64,000 nucleotides of DNA from Bacteroidales bacterium UBA4116 (GTDB lineage: Bacteria; Bacteroidota; Bacteroidia; Bacteroidales; Tannerellaceae). The stretch is from positions 139,448 through 203,447 of the forward strand of contig DFXE01000002.1 of the NCBI GenBank assembly GCA_002381645.1, given 5' to 3'. Shown here piece after piece: positions 9,331 to 16,972 of the stretch; within the stretch, counting starts at the first letter, position 1, and each line of letters opens with the position of its first letter. The notes beneath the pieces were generated by a model. The model was not told where the DNA came from. It was given only the letters and a program-made list of their open reading frames with translations, and made no database searches. The position numbers and the translations under genes were made by a program.

Positions 9331-9468
9331 ATGTTTGGAATTGACGACCCCGGTATCTGGTTAGCTTATTTGTTATCCTTTATGTGTGTGGCTTTTGCGC
9401 TTTGGTTCGGAATTACCCGTTGGAATAAAGACGACGACAATAATAACCCTAAACACCCGGAAAAATGA
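9331..9468 (+). CDS. Symporter small accessory protein (45 residues)
   Basis: Short membrane protein reading MFGIDDPGIWLAYLLSFMCV followed by AFALWFGITRWNKDDDNNNP. It has one transmembrane helix (about residues 8-27) and a short acidic-polar tail. Its TGA overlaps the ATG of the symporter (ATGA at 9465-9468), so translation is coupled. Small one-helix proteins directly upstream of SSS-family symporters are a recognised arrangement, and a subunit-like role with the carrier is inferred. Conserved-looking W, G and LSF residues and the coupling argue against a chance ORF. Confidence 0.8.
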   Translation: MFGIDDPGIWLAYLLSFMCVAFALWFGITRWNKDDDNNNPKHPEK

Positions 9469-11015
9469 GTACCCTTACCTTAGGAATCGTAGTCATAATC
9501 TATATGTTTGCCATTGCATACCTTGGCTATCTGGGATATAAGCGGACAAAAAGCGACAGTGATTATATGCTGGGCGGACGACAGGTGAACCCCATTATTA
9601 TGGCTTTATCTTATGGAGCCACATTTATTTCCGCATCTGCTATTGTAGGCTTTGGCGGTGTTGCCGCTACATTTGGCATGGGAATACAATGGCTTTGCAT
9701 GCTGAATATGCTGATGGGAGTTATTGTTGCATTCATATTTTTCGGACGCAGGACACGCAAACTCGGTGTCGAGCATAATGCAAGTACGTTCGCACAATTG
9801 CTCGGGTTGCATTATAAGTCGCGTACGATCCAGATATTTATCGCTGCGATAATTTTTATCGGTATGCCGATGTATGCCGCTGTTGTTATGAAGGGAGGCG
9901 CTGTATTTATAGAGCAGATATTCAATATTAACCTCGACCTAGCATTATTGATATTTACCCTAATTGTTGCAGCTTATGTTATTTCAGGAGGTATCAAGGG
10001 CGTATTATATACAGACGCTTTACAGGCGGTTATTATGTTTTTATGTATGCTGTTCCTGCTTTTCTGGTTTTACCAGATCATGGGAATGGGTTTTACAGAA
10101 GCCAACCGTGAGCTTACGGACATAGCACACCTTGTTCCGGAACGCTTCAAGGCGCTGGGGCATCAGGGATGGACGGCTATGCCGGTTACAGGTTCGCCGC
10201 AATGGTATTCGCTCGTAACATCATTGATCCTGGGCGTGGGTATCGGTTGCCTGGCACAGCCGCAATTAGTGGTCCGCTTTATGATGGTAGACAGTACCAA
10301 GCAACTTAACCGGGGTGTACTGATAGGCTGTGTATTTATTATTGTAACCGTGGGGGCGATCTACCATGTGGGAGCGTTATCAAACTTATTCTTTCTCCAG
10401 ACGCAAGGAATGGTTTCTTCCGAAGTAGTACAAGATATGGATAAGATCATACCTTTGTTTATCGACAAAGCTATGCCCGACTGGTTTGGCGCCGTGTTTA
10501 TGCTGTGTATCCTATCCGCAAGCATGTCAACCCTTAGTGCGCAGTTCCACACCATGGGCGGAGCGTTCGGGTCAGATATTTTCCACAGGTTAGGCCGTAG
10601 AAATAATCCTAATTCTACCTTAGGGGTACGTATCGGTGTTCTTTGCTCCATTTTGGTAAGTTATATTATCTGCTATACGCTGAGTGCAAGTATTATCGCC
10701 CGCGGAACAGCTTTATTTATGGGAGTTTGCGCCGCCACCTTCCTGCCAGCCTATTTCTGTACATTGTATTGGAAAAAAGTGACCCGCCAGGGTGCGCTTG
10801 CCAGTTTATGGGTGGGTGCGCTTGCCAGCCTGTTCGCCATGCTGTTCCTCCACAAAGCAGAAGCGGCACCTATCGGATTATGCAGGGCATTGTTCGGAAG
10901 AGATGTTCTGATAGATGTTTACCCCTGGTTCGCTATCGACCCGATATTATTTGCGCTTCCGCTGTCGATCATCAGTATTTTAGTAATAAGTCTGGCCACC
11001 CAGAACAGCAAATAG
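9465..11015 (+). CDS. Sodium:solute symporter family protein
   Basis: Inner membrane carrier of 516 residues with about 13 hydrophobic helices, the normal SSS/LeuT-fold size. Family signatures include DYMLGGRQVNPIIMALSYGATFISASAIVGFGG near the N-terminus (first unwound helix and Na+ site) and YVISGGIKGVLYTDALQAVIMF. It follows the small accessory gene with a 4-base overlap and lies downstream of paaK and the ACT gene. The likely substrate is therefore an aryl acid or other monocarboxylate; the specificity is inferred from context only. Confidence 0.9.
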   Translation: MSTLTLGIVVIIYMFAIAYLGYLGYKRTKSDSDYMLGGRQVNPIIMALSYGATFISASAIVGFGGVAATFGMGIQWLCMLNMLMGVIVAFIFFGRRTRKLGVEHNASTFAQLLGLHYKSRTIQIFIAAIIFIGMPMYAAVVMKGGAVFIEQIFNINLDLALLIFTLIVAAYVISGGIKGVLYTDALQAVIMFLCMLFLLFWFYQIMGMGFTEANRELTDIAHLVPERFKALGHQGWTAMPVTGSPQWYSLVTSLILGVGIGCLAQPQLVVRFMMVDSTKQLNRGVLIGCVFIIVTVGAIYHVGALSNLFFLQTQGMVSSEVVQDMDKIIPLFIDKAMPDWFGAVFMLCILSASMSTLSAQFHTMGGAFGSDIFHRLGRRNNPNSTLGVRIGVLCSILVSYIICYTLSASIIARGTALFMGVCAATFLPAYFCTLYWKKVTRQGALASLWVGALASLFAMLFLHKAEAAPIGLCRALFGRDVLIDVYPWFAIDPILFALPLSIISILVISLATQNSK

Positions 11016-11079
11016 TAAATTATATGAATTTTATTAGCTTTTGTTATATGTTACACAACATTCTTTAGCATTTAAGCTA

Positions 11080-11109
11080 TTGACAATAATAAAATAACCT
11101 TTATCTTTG
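11080..11109 (+). promoter_or_regulatory. Promoter of a candidate small RNA
   Basis: TTG at 11080-11082, a 19-base spacer and TATCTTTG at 11102-11109 form an excellent Bacteroidota promoter inside the gap between two convergent genes. No protein gene lies downstream of it on this strand before dinB, whose coding strand is opposite. Confidence 0.65.
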
Positions 11110-11115
11110 TATTGT

Positions 11116-11193
11116 GGTTTTTTCATAATAGTATTAGATTTAAGGTTAACAAAGTTGGTTAGGGGATGTCGTGATGACAGCCTCTAATTTTTT
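11116..11193 (+). ncRNA. Candidate small RNA of about 78 nt with intrinsic terminator
   Basis: Transcription from the promoter at 11080-11109 would begin near 11116. It would run through an AT-rich 5' half (including AAGGTTAACAAAG) into an imperfect hairpin at 11159-11187 (TTAGGGGATGTC / GACAGCCTCTAA) followed by six T. There is no start codon with a useful frame. From memory, near-identical segments occur in intergenic regions of other Bacteroidales, but I could not check this. The hairpin may also end the symporter transcript. An independent sRNA is the preferred reading because of the strong dedicated promoter. Confidence 0.5.
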
Positions 11194-11284
11194 ATATATA
11201 CCCCAACCCTAGTAAAACACTTTACACCTCCAAACCAATCATTAGCAAACCGGAACAGTTATGGATGTTTTTCCTCTTTACCAT

Positions 11285-12361
11285 CTAAACCGGCGGAAAG
11301 GGTATTTCAAGTTGAATGCCTCCCAATGGGAATTTCAGTTCTTCATTATTGCTCATACTTAACCCCATCAGCCGTACTTTCTTTTGGCTTGTATCTATTT
11401 GTTTCAGCAATTCACGCGCAATGTTCCAGAACAGTTCAAACTCCTTAACCAACAAAGGAAGCGTTTTACTACGGTTGATTATTTCAAAATCCACATATTT
11501 GATCTTCAGGGTGATTGTCCTGCCGTAAAATTGCTTGGCTTCCACACGTTCCCATACCCGGCGGGCAATGTGATAGAGTTCAAGCGTCATCTTGGTAGAT
11601 ATTTCCAGATCCGTATCAAATGTGTTTTCCGCCCCGAGCGATTTACGTATGCGGTGCGGATTAACTTCCCTTTCATCAATAGCGCGGGCATTTTCATAAT
11701 AGATATTCCCGGCTTTTCCAAAATGGTAAACCAACCGCTCCCTGCTCATTTTTTTAAGGTCTGCCCCGGTATGGATACCCAGTTCATGCATCTTTTTTGC
11801 CGTAACTTTCCCCACCCCGTAGAAACGTTCAATTTCCAGGGATTCCACAAATGTTTCCGCATCCTTAGGTTGAATAACAAACAGGCCGTCAGGCTTTTTA
11901 AAATCGGAAGCTATTTTAGCCAGGAATTTATTGAAAGAGACCCCCGCAGATGCCGTTAATCCCGTTTTTTCACGTATGCGCGACTTTATTTCCCTAGCAA
12001 TCAGGGTGGCAGAAGACATATTCTTATGGTTGACCGTCACATCCAGAAAAGCCTCGTCAAGGGATAAAGGTTCAACCAGGTCGGAATAGTCAATAAAAAT
12101 ATCCATTATCTGGTCGGATACTTCCCTGTAAACATCAAAACGCGGGGAAGCAAAAATAAGATGGGGACATTTTCGCAACGCTATGGCAGAAGCCATAGCC
12201 GACCGTACGCCGTACGGCCTTGCCTCATAACTTGCCGCCGCCACCACACCCCTCGCCTCTGCATGCCCTACCGCAAGAGGTTTTCCCCTGTATTGTGGAA
12301 AATCGCGTTGTTCGATCGATGCATAGAAGGCATCCATATCAATATGTATTATCTTTCGCAT
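11285..12361 (-). CDS. dinB: DNA polymerase IV (Y-family)
   Basis: Error-prone translesion polymerase of 358 residues, the standard DinB length. It opens with the catalytic IHIDMDAFYASIEQRD (metal-binding Asp residues), then VGHAEARGVVAAASYEARPYGVRSAM and the second acidic site SLDEAFLDV. An HhH region (FYGVGKVTAKKMHELGI) and the little-finger domain (RKSLGAENTF...) follow. The C-terminus lacks an obvious QL(S/D)LF-type beta-clamp peptide; the end IQLEIPFPP may take that role. It stands alone on the minus strand, convergent with the symporter operon. No LexA-like box was identified upstream. Confidence 0.95.
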   Translation of the reverse strand: MRKIIHIDMDAFYASIEQRDFPQYRGKPLAVGHAEARGVVAAASYEARPYGVRSAMASAIALRKCPHLIFASPRFDVYREVSDQIMDIFIDYSDLVEPLSLDEAFLDVTVNHKNMSSATLIAREIKSRIREKTGLTASAGVSFNKFLAKIASDFKKPDGLFVIQPKDAETFVESLEIERFYGVGKVTAKKMHELGIHTGADLKKMSRERLVYHFGKAGNIYYENARAIDEREVNPHRIRKSLGAENTFDTDLEISTKMTLELYHIARRVWERVEAKQFYGRTITLKIKYVDFEIINRSKTLPLLVKEFELFWNIARELLKQIDTSQKKVRLMGLSMSNNEELKFPLGGIQLEIPFPPV

Positions 12362-12461
12362 CCTATCACGAAGATACTAATAAAATGACACATATTTTGT
12401 ATTCTATTTTGGAACATATGTCTGCATTTTAGATATTCGTATTAAATTTGTATAAAAAAAT

Positions 12462-12980
12462 ATGCATAAAGAAGAATGGTTTCCTTTAGTCGATGAAGCA
12501 GGCTTACAGGTAGGCAAAGCTTTACGTCAGGAATGTCATAACGGAAGCATGTTGCTCCATCCTGTTGTACATCTCCATATATTTAATAGTGCGGGTGAGT
12601 TGTACCTGCAAAAACGGTCGGCTAATAAAGATATCCAACCCGGAAAATGGGACACAGCCGTAGGAGGCCATATCAACCTGGATGAAACGGTACAGGAGGC
12701 TTTAAGCCGGGAAGCCAGCGAAGAATTGGGCATGGATGCTTTTATACCTGTATTTATCAGCAGTTATATATTTGAATCGGATATTGAAAAAGAGTTGGTC
12801 TATACATATTATACCAATTATAACGGCATGCTTACACCGGATAAAGAGGAACTGGAAACCGGAAAATTCTGGACGTTCCGTGATATAAATAACCACCTGG
12901 ATAAAGGGATTTTCACCCCTAATTTTGTATATGAATTCCGAAAGGTCATCTTACCCATATTATTATCAAAACAAACGTAA
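12462..12980 (+). CDS. NUDIX hydrolase (Idi-like)
   Basis: Cytosolic hydrolase of 172 residues with a complete Nudix box at about residues 67-89 (GGHINLDETVQEALSREASEEL, matching GX5EX7REUXEEXG) for binding Mg2+ and cleaving a nucleoside diphosphate linkage. The N-terminal EEWFPLVDEAGLQVGKALRQ and LHIFNSAGELYLQKRSANKD resemble the isopentenyl-diphosphate-isomerase-like branch often annotated YfcD. The true substrate is unknown. It is divergent from dinB with a 100-base gap. Start at ATG 12462. Confidence 0.88.
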   Translation: MHKEEWFPLVDEAGLQVGKALRQECHNGSMLLHPVVHLHIFNSAGELYLQKRSANKDIQPGKWDTAVGGHINLDETVQEALSREASEELGMDAFIPVFISSYIFESDIEKELVYTYYTNYNGMLTPDKEELETGKFWTFRDINNHLDKGIFTPNFVYEFRKVILPILLSKQT

Positions 12981-13048
12981 AAAGAATAATATCCTTTTAA
13001 ATAAATTAACGTATTAACGCATATTAATACGGCTTCCCTCTCATCCAT

Positions 13049-13086
13049 TGTCAAAATATTGGACAAGCATGTCCAATATTTTGACA
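13049..13086. repeat. Perfect 16-bp inverted repeat, 6-base loop
   Basis: Arms TGTCAAAATATTGGAC (13049-13064) and its exact complement (13071-13086), with loop AAGCAT, upstream of the FtsX-type permease gene. No T-run follows, so a terminator is less likely than an operator or an RNA hairpin. Confidence 0.75.
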
Positions 13087-13152
13087 CAAATAGCAAACCG
13101 GCAGCCTATTTTATCAACTGAATAACAACAAGATATGATATTTGGCATATTA

Positions 13153-13188
13153 TTTGAAACAAATAAATTGCAATTTATTTGTTTCAAA
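13153..13188. repeat. Perfect 36-bp palindrome in the leader of the permease gene
   Basis: Two 18-base arms without a loop (left arm TTTGAAACAAATAAATTG, 13153-13170; right arm 13171-13188). An outer pair ATGATATT (13135-13142) and AATATCAT (13188-13195) extends the symmetry on the other side of a bulge. It ends 22 bases before the preferred ATG at 13211. It could be a dimeric regulator site, a cruciform or a translation-blocking hairpin. Confidence 0.8.
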
Positions 13189-13210
13189 ATATCATATAAA
13201 CAATACGCTT

Positions 13211-15601
13211 ATGCTTGTAAAACGGATAAATAAGGGAAAATCCTTACGGATTGTGAACCTGCTGGGGCTATCTATTATCTTTTGTTGTCTGATCATGTCG
13301 TTTGCTTATATCAAACGGGAAATGAGCTATGATCGTTTTAATGAAAAGGCAGACAGGATTGCACGTTTTTCCATTCAATACGAAAACGAAGCGGTAGACG
13401 GGCGGAACTGGGGATTTTCCAAAAGCACCCCTTTATTTACTGATATTCCCGAAATTGAAGATGCCGTTTTTATGGACAAAGTCGCCACAGGCATCCTTTC
13501 AATTCACGATAGAAAGCATGTTGTCAATGATTTATATTTTATCAGCTCCAACTTCTTTGAAGTTTTCAGCTATAAACTCTTATATGGTGATAAAAAAGAC
13601 GTGTTGAACGGTCCTGAAAAAGCGGTGATAAGCGAACGTTTAGCCAAGGAATTATTCGGGCAGGAATCACCTGTTGGCAAACAAATGGAACTTTCCGGTC
13701 GTAAAATACAGGCCAGAACTGTCTTTATTAGCGGTGTATTCGAAAACTTTACGGAAACTTCCCATTTTCATACTGATTTAATTCTAAACCGGCCGGATAT
13801 AACCGCCAACGATTTTGCCTACATTTATTTACTGCTTCATCCGCAGGCAAACATGGCCAACCTGAAACAACAGCTCGACAACAGGTTGGCCGAAACGACC
13901 GATGCAAAAATAACGGCACCGACCGCTTTATTGATGCCCCTTAAAGATATACACCTGCACAGTAAAGTATTGCGTGAGATGGAACCTAACGGCAATATCT
14001 ATTATATTTACCTTGTAATAGGCGCCAATATCCTATTGTTGCTGATTGTCTTATTCAACCTGTGGTTAAACTCCGGACTCATCTTCTCTTACAACCGCAA
14101 ATATTACCAGTTACTGCGGCTGAATGGAGCACCTAAATGGTCTGTTTTTAAAGATGAAAGCCTGTTTGCTTGTGGGCTCGGTATTGCCTCTGTCCTGTTT
14201 GGCGGATTAATCGCTTACCTGTTACATCCGTTTATAAAGGTTTCACCAGCTATGGTTACCCCATTGGAAACCGGTATTATAGCTGTGCTTTTCCTTTTTG
14301 CCGTGTGGAGTATATCGCTGCTTCCTGTCGTAAGTAAGATGTCTGCCACGCTTTTCCTGAATACCAGCCAGGATATACGACCGGTTAATTTTTCCTTATC
14401 CAATGTAAAGTTTATGTTGATCGGGCAGTATTGCATGGTTATGTTTATTGTGATTGTCAGTTTTGGTATCAGTAAACAGATCGACCTGATAAAAACATCC
14501 CAGGTAGGAGGAAAAGAAAATTCCATACTGGTCATGAAAGAACAACCCGATGCAGTAAAAGAAAAATACGAAATATTAAAAAAGGAGTTACTCCAATACC
14601 CCGACATAGAATTAGTAACGGCTGCTATGCAGCTTCCCGGTTCCGCTATACGCGATATGATGCTTTTCAGGAAAGAAGGTGAAAGTGAGGAGAACAATAT
14701 GAGAATTCCCATTTTAGTGGTGGGCGACGATTTTCTTCCCTTCTTCCATATCAAACCCGTCGCAGGCCGAACGTTTAAACAAACAGGTTGGTCGTTTCAG
14801 GAGGAAGCAAACCTGTTCCAATCCTATCGCACCGGCAATAACCCGTTGGTATCCGACCGGACGGAAGAATACATCATCAACCGTAAAGCCATGCGGTTAC
14901 TGGGTTTTAATTCTCCCGAAGAAGCTATCGGTAAGCGGTTATATGCCAGCGGCAGTATAGGATATATTCCTCAAGGAGAAATAGTAGGCGTCACCGACGA
15001 TTTTACATATACCACCACCTATGAAGAATCTATCCCTCAGATCCTTCTACAACGGAAAATGTTCCTCAACTGCATTATGGTAAAACTTAATCCCGGGAAT
15101 ACCGCCAGAGGGATGGAAACATTCAACCGGGTATGGAATGAACTGATTCCCGAATATCCGGCGGATTACACCTTCCTGCAGAATGTGTACAGCGAAGTGT
15201 ACCACAATGAATTAAACGCCGAATCACTGGTGCATATCTTTTCCCTGCTGAGCCTGATTATCGCCAACCTGGGGCTGATCATTATTATGGCCTTCATTAT
15301 CAAAAGAAAGACAAAAGAAATAGGAATAAGGAAAGTAAATGGCGCGACTCCCTATAATATTGTACAAATGCTGAATAACCGTTTCATTATCTGGATTTCA
15401 ATTGCCTTTGTCATCGCCATTCCTGCTTCCTGGTATGTAATGACCCGGTGGCTTGAAAACTTTGCGCATAAAACCCAGTTGGAATGGTGGATTTACGCAT
15501 CCGCGGGATTATCCGTATTATTCATTTCGGTAATAGCCGTATCGTTGCAAAGCTGGCAGGCGGCAAACCTTAATCCGGTAAAATCCTTAAAGTCGGAATG
15601 A
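13211..15601 (+). CDS. ABC transporter permease, FtsX/MacB type, two FtsX domains
   Basis: Inner membrane protein of 796 residues. It is started at ATG 13211 because the upstream TTG-initiated frame would only translate the 36-bp palindrome. A first helix (IVNLLGLSIIFCCLIMSFAYI) is followed by a MacB-like periplasmic core (YDRFNEKADRIARFS...), then three helices, a second helix and core (about residues 400-660), and a C-terminal FtsX domain with KRKTKEIGIRKVNGATPYNI. This double layout is common in Bacteroidota 'ABC transporter permease' orphans. No ATPase gene is adjacent. It meets the efflux outer-membrane gene tail to tail with no bases between the stops. Substrate unknown. Confidence 0.87.
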   Translation: MLVKRINKGKSLRIVNLLGLSIIFCCLIMSFAYIKREMSYDRFNEKADRIARFSIQYENEAVDGRNWGFSKSTPLFTDIPEIEDAVFMDKVATGILSIHDRKHVVNDLYFISSNFFEVFSYKLLYGDKKDVLNGPEKAVISERLAKELFGQESPVGKQMELSGRKIQARTVFISGVFENFTETSHFHTDLILNRPDITANDFAYIYLLLHPQANMANLKQQLDNRLAETTDAKITAPTALLMPLKDIHLHSKVLREMEPNGNIYYIYLVIGANILLLLIVLFNLWLNSGLIFSYNRKYYQLLRLNGAPKWSVFKDESLFACGLGIASVLFGGLIAYLLHPFIKVSPAMVTPLETGIIAVLFLFAVWSISLLPVVSKMSATLFLNTSQDIRPVNFSLSNVKFMLIGQYCMVMFIVIVSFGISKQIDLIKTSQVGGKENSILVMKEQPDAVKEKYEILKKELLQYPDIELVTAAMQLPGSAIRDMMLFRKEGESEENNMRIPILVVGDDFLPFFHIKPVAGRTFKQTGWSFQEEANLFQSYRTGNNPLVSDRTEEYIINRKAMRLLGFNSPEEAIGKRLYASGSIGYIPQGEIVGVTDDFTYTTTYEESIPQILLQRKMFLNCIMVKLNPGNTARGMETFNRVWNELIPEYPADYTFLQNVYSEVYHNELNAESLVHIFSLLSLIIANLGLIIIMAFIIKRKTKEIGIRKVNGATPYNIVQMLNNRFIIWISIAFVIAIPASWYVMTRWLENFAHKTQLEWWIYASAGLSVLFISVIAVSLQSWQAANLNPVKSLKSE

Positions 15602-16972
15602 TCAGTATCCTCCTCCGAGGGCTTTGTACAGGTAAACAATGGAAAGCAGTTCGTCAAGTATCGCGTCATTGAGGCTTATCTGCGCATCCAGAAGGCTACG
15701 CTGGGCATCCAGTACGTCGATATAGTTGGTCACACCATTGATGTATTGAAGATAGGCCAGCTGGGAGTGGCTTTGCGACGAAGCCTCAAGGCGTGCCCTC
15801 GATGCCCTTACCTCTTTCACTTTACGAAGGCTGATAATCGCATTATTAACTTCCCTGAAAGCTTCCAGTACGCTTTTCTGGTAAGCATACACTTCCTGTT
15901 CGTACCGTGCGCGTTCCGCCCTCAGCCTTGCCTTATTCTTGCCCATAGCAAAAAGCGGTGTCAGTAAATCCCCTGCAACAAACCACGCCGGGCTTTTCAG
16001 CAAATTACCCAGTTCGTCACTTTCCACACCAAAATTTCCCGTAAGCCTGATCTTAGGAAACAGATCGGTTTGCGCTACTCCTACCCTTGCGTTAGCCTCA
16101 CGCAACTGCTGCTCCGCCTGCCTCATATCCGGACGGCGTTCTAAAAGCGATGAAGGGAGACCGACAGGCAGGGTTTCCGGTAAATGCTGTTCTGCCAACG
16201 ACTTACCACGGGGTATGACTCCCGAATATTGCCCCATAAGAAAAGACAAGTCGTTTTCCTTTAGTTTCAGTTGTTGTTCCAGTTCGGGAAGCAGGGTTTC
16301 CGTACGCGCCAATTCAATTTCCGCCTGGCGGTAAGGTGTTTCAGAAGTAAGTCCACCTTCATACCGTAACCGGGCCAGCCTTACGCCTTCGCGGCGCGCA
16401 TCAACGGTTTGCTGCACGATAGCCAGTTCACGGTCGAGCGCGCAAAGCTCGTAATAAGCCGCCGCTACCTCCGCAACGATCGTTAGCTGTAAGGCACGCT
16501 GCGCCTCCACCGACTGCATATAAGACGCAATAGCCGCTTCATTGGCCCAGCGAAGATTCCCCCAAAGGTCTAACTCCCACGACAATGCCACCTTAGCCGA
16601 AAATTCAGGGTCAGGTTTGGCATTGTGCCCGCCATAATTCAACTCTTCTTTCTGTGCGTTCAGGCGCCCGTCCAGCGCGGGGAATATATTGGCAAACGAA
16701 ATACGCTTCGTGGCAGCCATCTCTTTGATGCGGGCGCTCGCGATAAGCATATCTTTATTGTTCTCCAGCGCGACGCCTATCAGGCGTTGCAATACCGTAT
16801 CGGTATAGATACTTTGCCAGTGAAGATTTTCTATATCAACCGGCGGCTCCGTTTCGTTCGTGCCTGTGATCGCATCCGGCAGGTTCAATTCCGGACGTGC
16901 GTATTTCTTTCCTATTTTACAGGATGGAAGTAGGATAAAAAAAACAAAGAGAATAATATAATAGCGCTTCAT
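15602..16972 (-). CDS. Efflux RND outer membrane factor (TolC/OprM-like lipoprotein)
   Basis: Outer membrane exit duct of a tripartite drug efflux pump, 456 residues. The signal peptide has lipobox LLPSC (Cys near 17). Two tandem OEP (outer membrane efflux) repeats follow, with the family markers ALSWELDLWGNLRWANEAA and LLERRPDMRQAEQQLREANA. The NodT/OprM family normally runs 450-480 residues. It is the last gene of the acrA-acrB-oprM-like operon and overlaps the pump gene by four bases (ATGA). Substrates cannot be deduced. Confidence 0.92.
   Translation of the reverse strand: MKRYYIILFVFFILLPSCKIGKKYARPELNLPDAITGTNETEPPVDIENLHWQSIYTDTVLQRLIGVALENNKDMLIASARIKEMAATKRISFANIFPALDGRLNAQKEELNYGGHNAKPDPEFSAKVALSWELDLWGNLRWANEAAIASYMQSVEAQRALQLTIVAEVAAAYYELCALDRELAIVQQTVDARREGVRLARLRYEGGLTSETPYRQAEIELARTETLLPELEQQLKLKENDLSFLMGQYSGVIPRGKSLAEQHLPETLPVGLPSSLLERRPDMRQAEQQLREANARVGVAQTDLFPKIRLTGNFGVESDELGNLLKSPAWFVAGDLLTPLFAMGKNKARLRAERARYEQEVYAYQKSVLEAFREVNNAIISLRKVKEVRASRARLEASSQSHSQLAYLQYINGVTNYIDVLDAQRSLLDAQISLNDAILDELLSIVYLYKALGGGY

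Noticed and set aside
11262..11363. 33-codon ORF on the plus strand starting ATGGATGTTTTTCC
   Set aside because: It mostly overlaps the end of dinB on the opposite strand and has no independent support.
13142..13210. N-terminal extension of the FtsX-type permease from TTG 13142
   Set aside because: The extra 23 codons simply translate the 36-bp palindrome; the ATG at 13211 is followed by a normal permease N-terminus.
15599..15604. Gene fusion or overlap at TGATCA between the permease and the outer membrane efflux gene
   Set aside because: The two stop codons simply abut in a convergent pair (a similar junction occurs at 43423/43424); no coding overlap exists.
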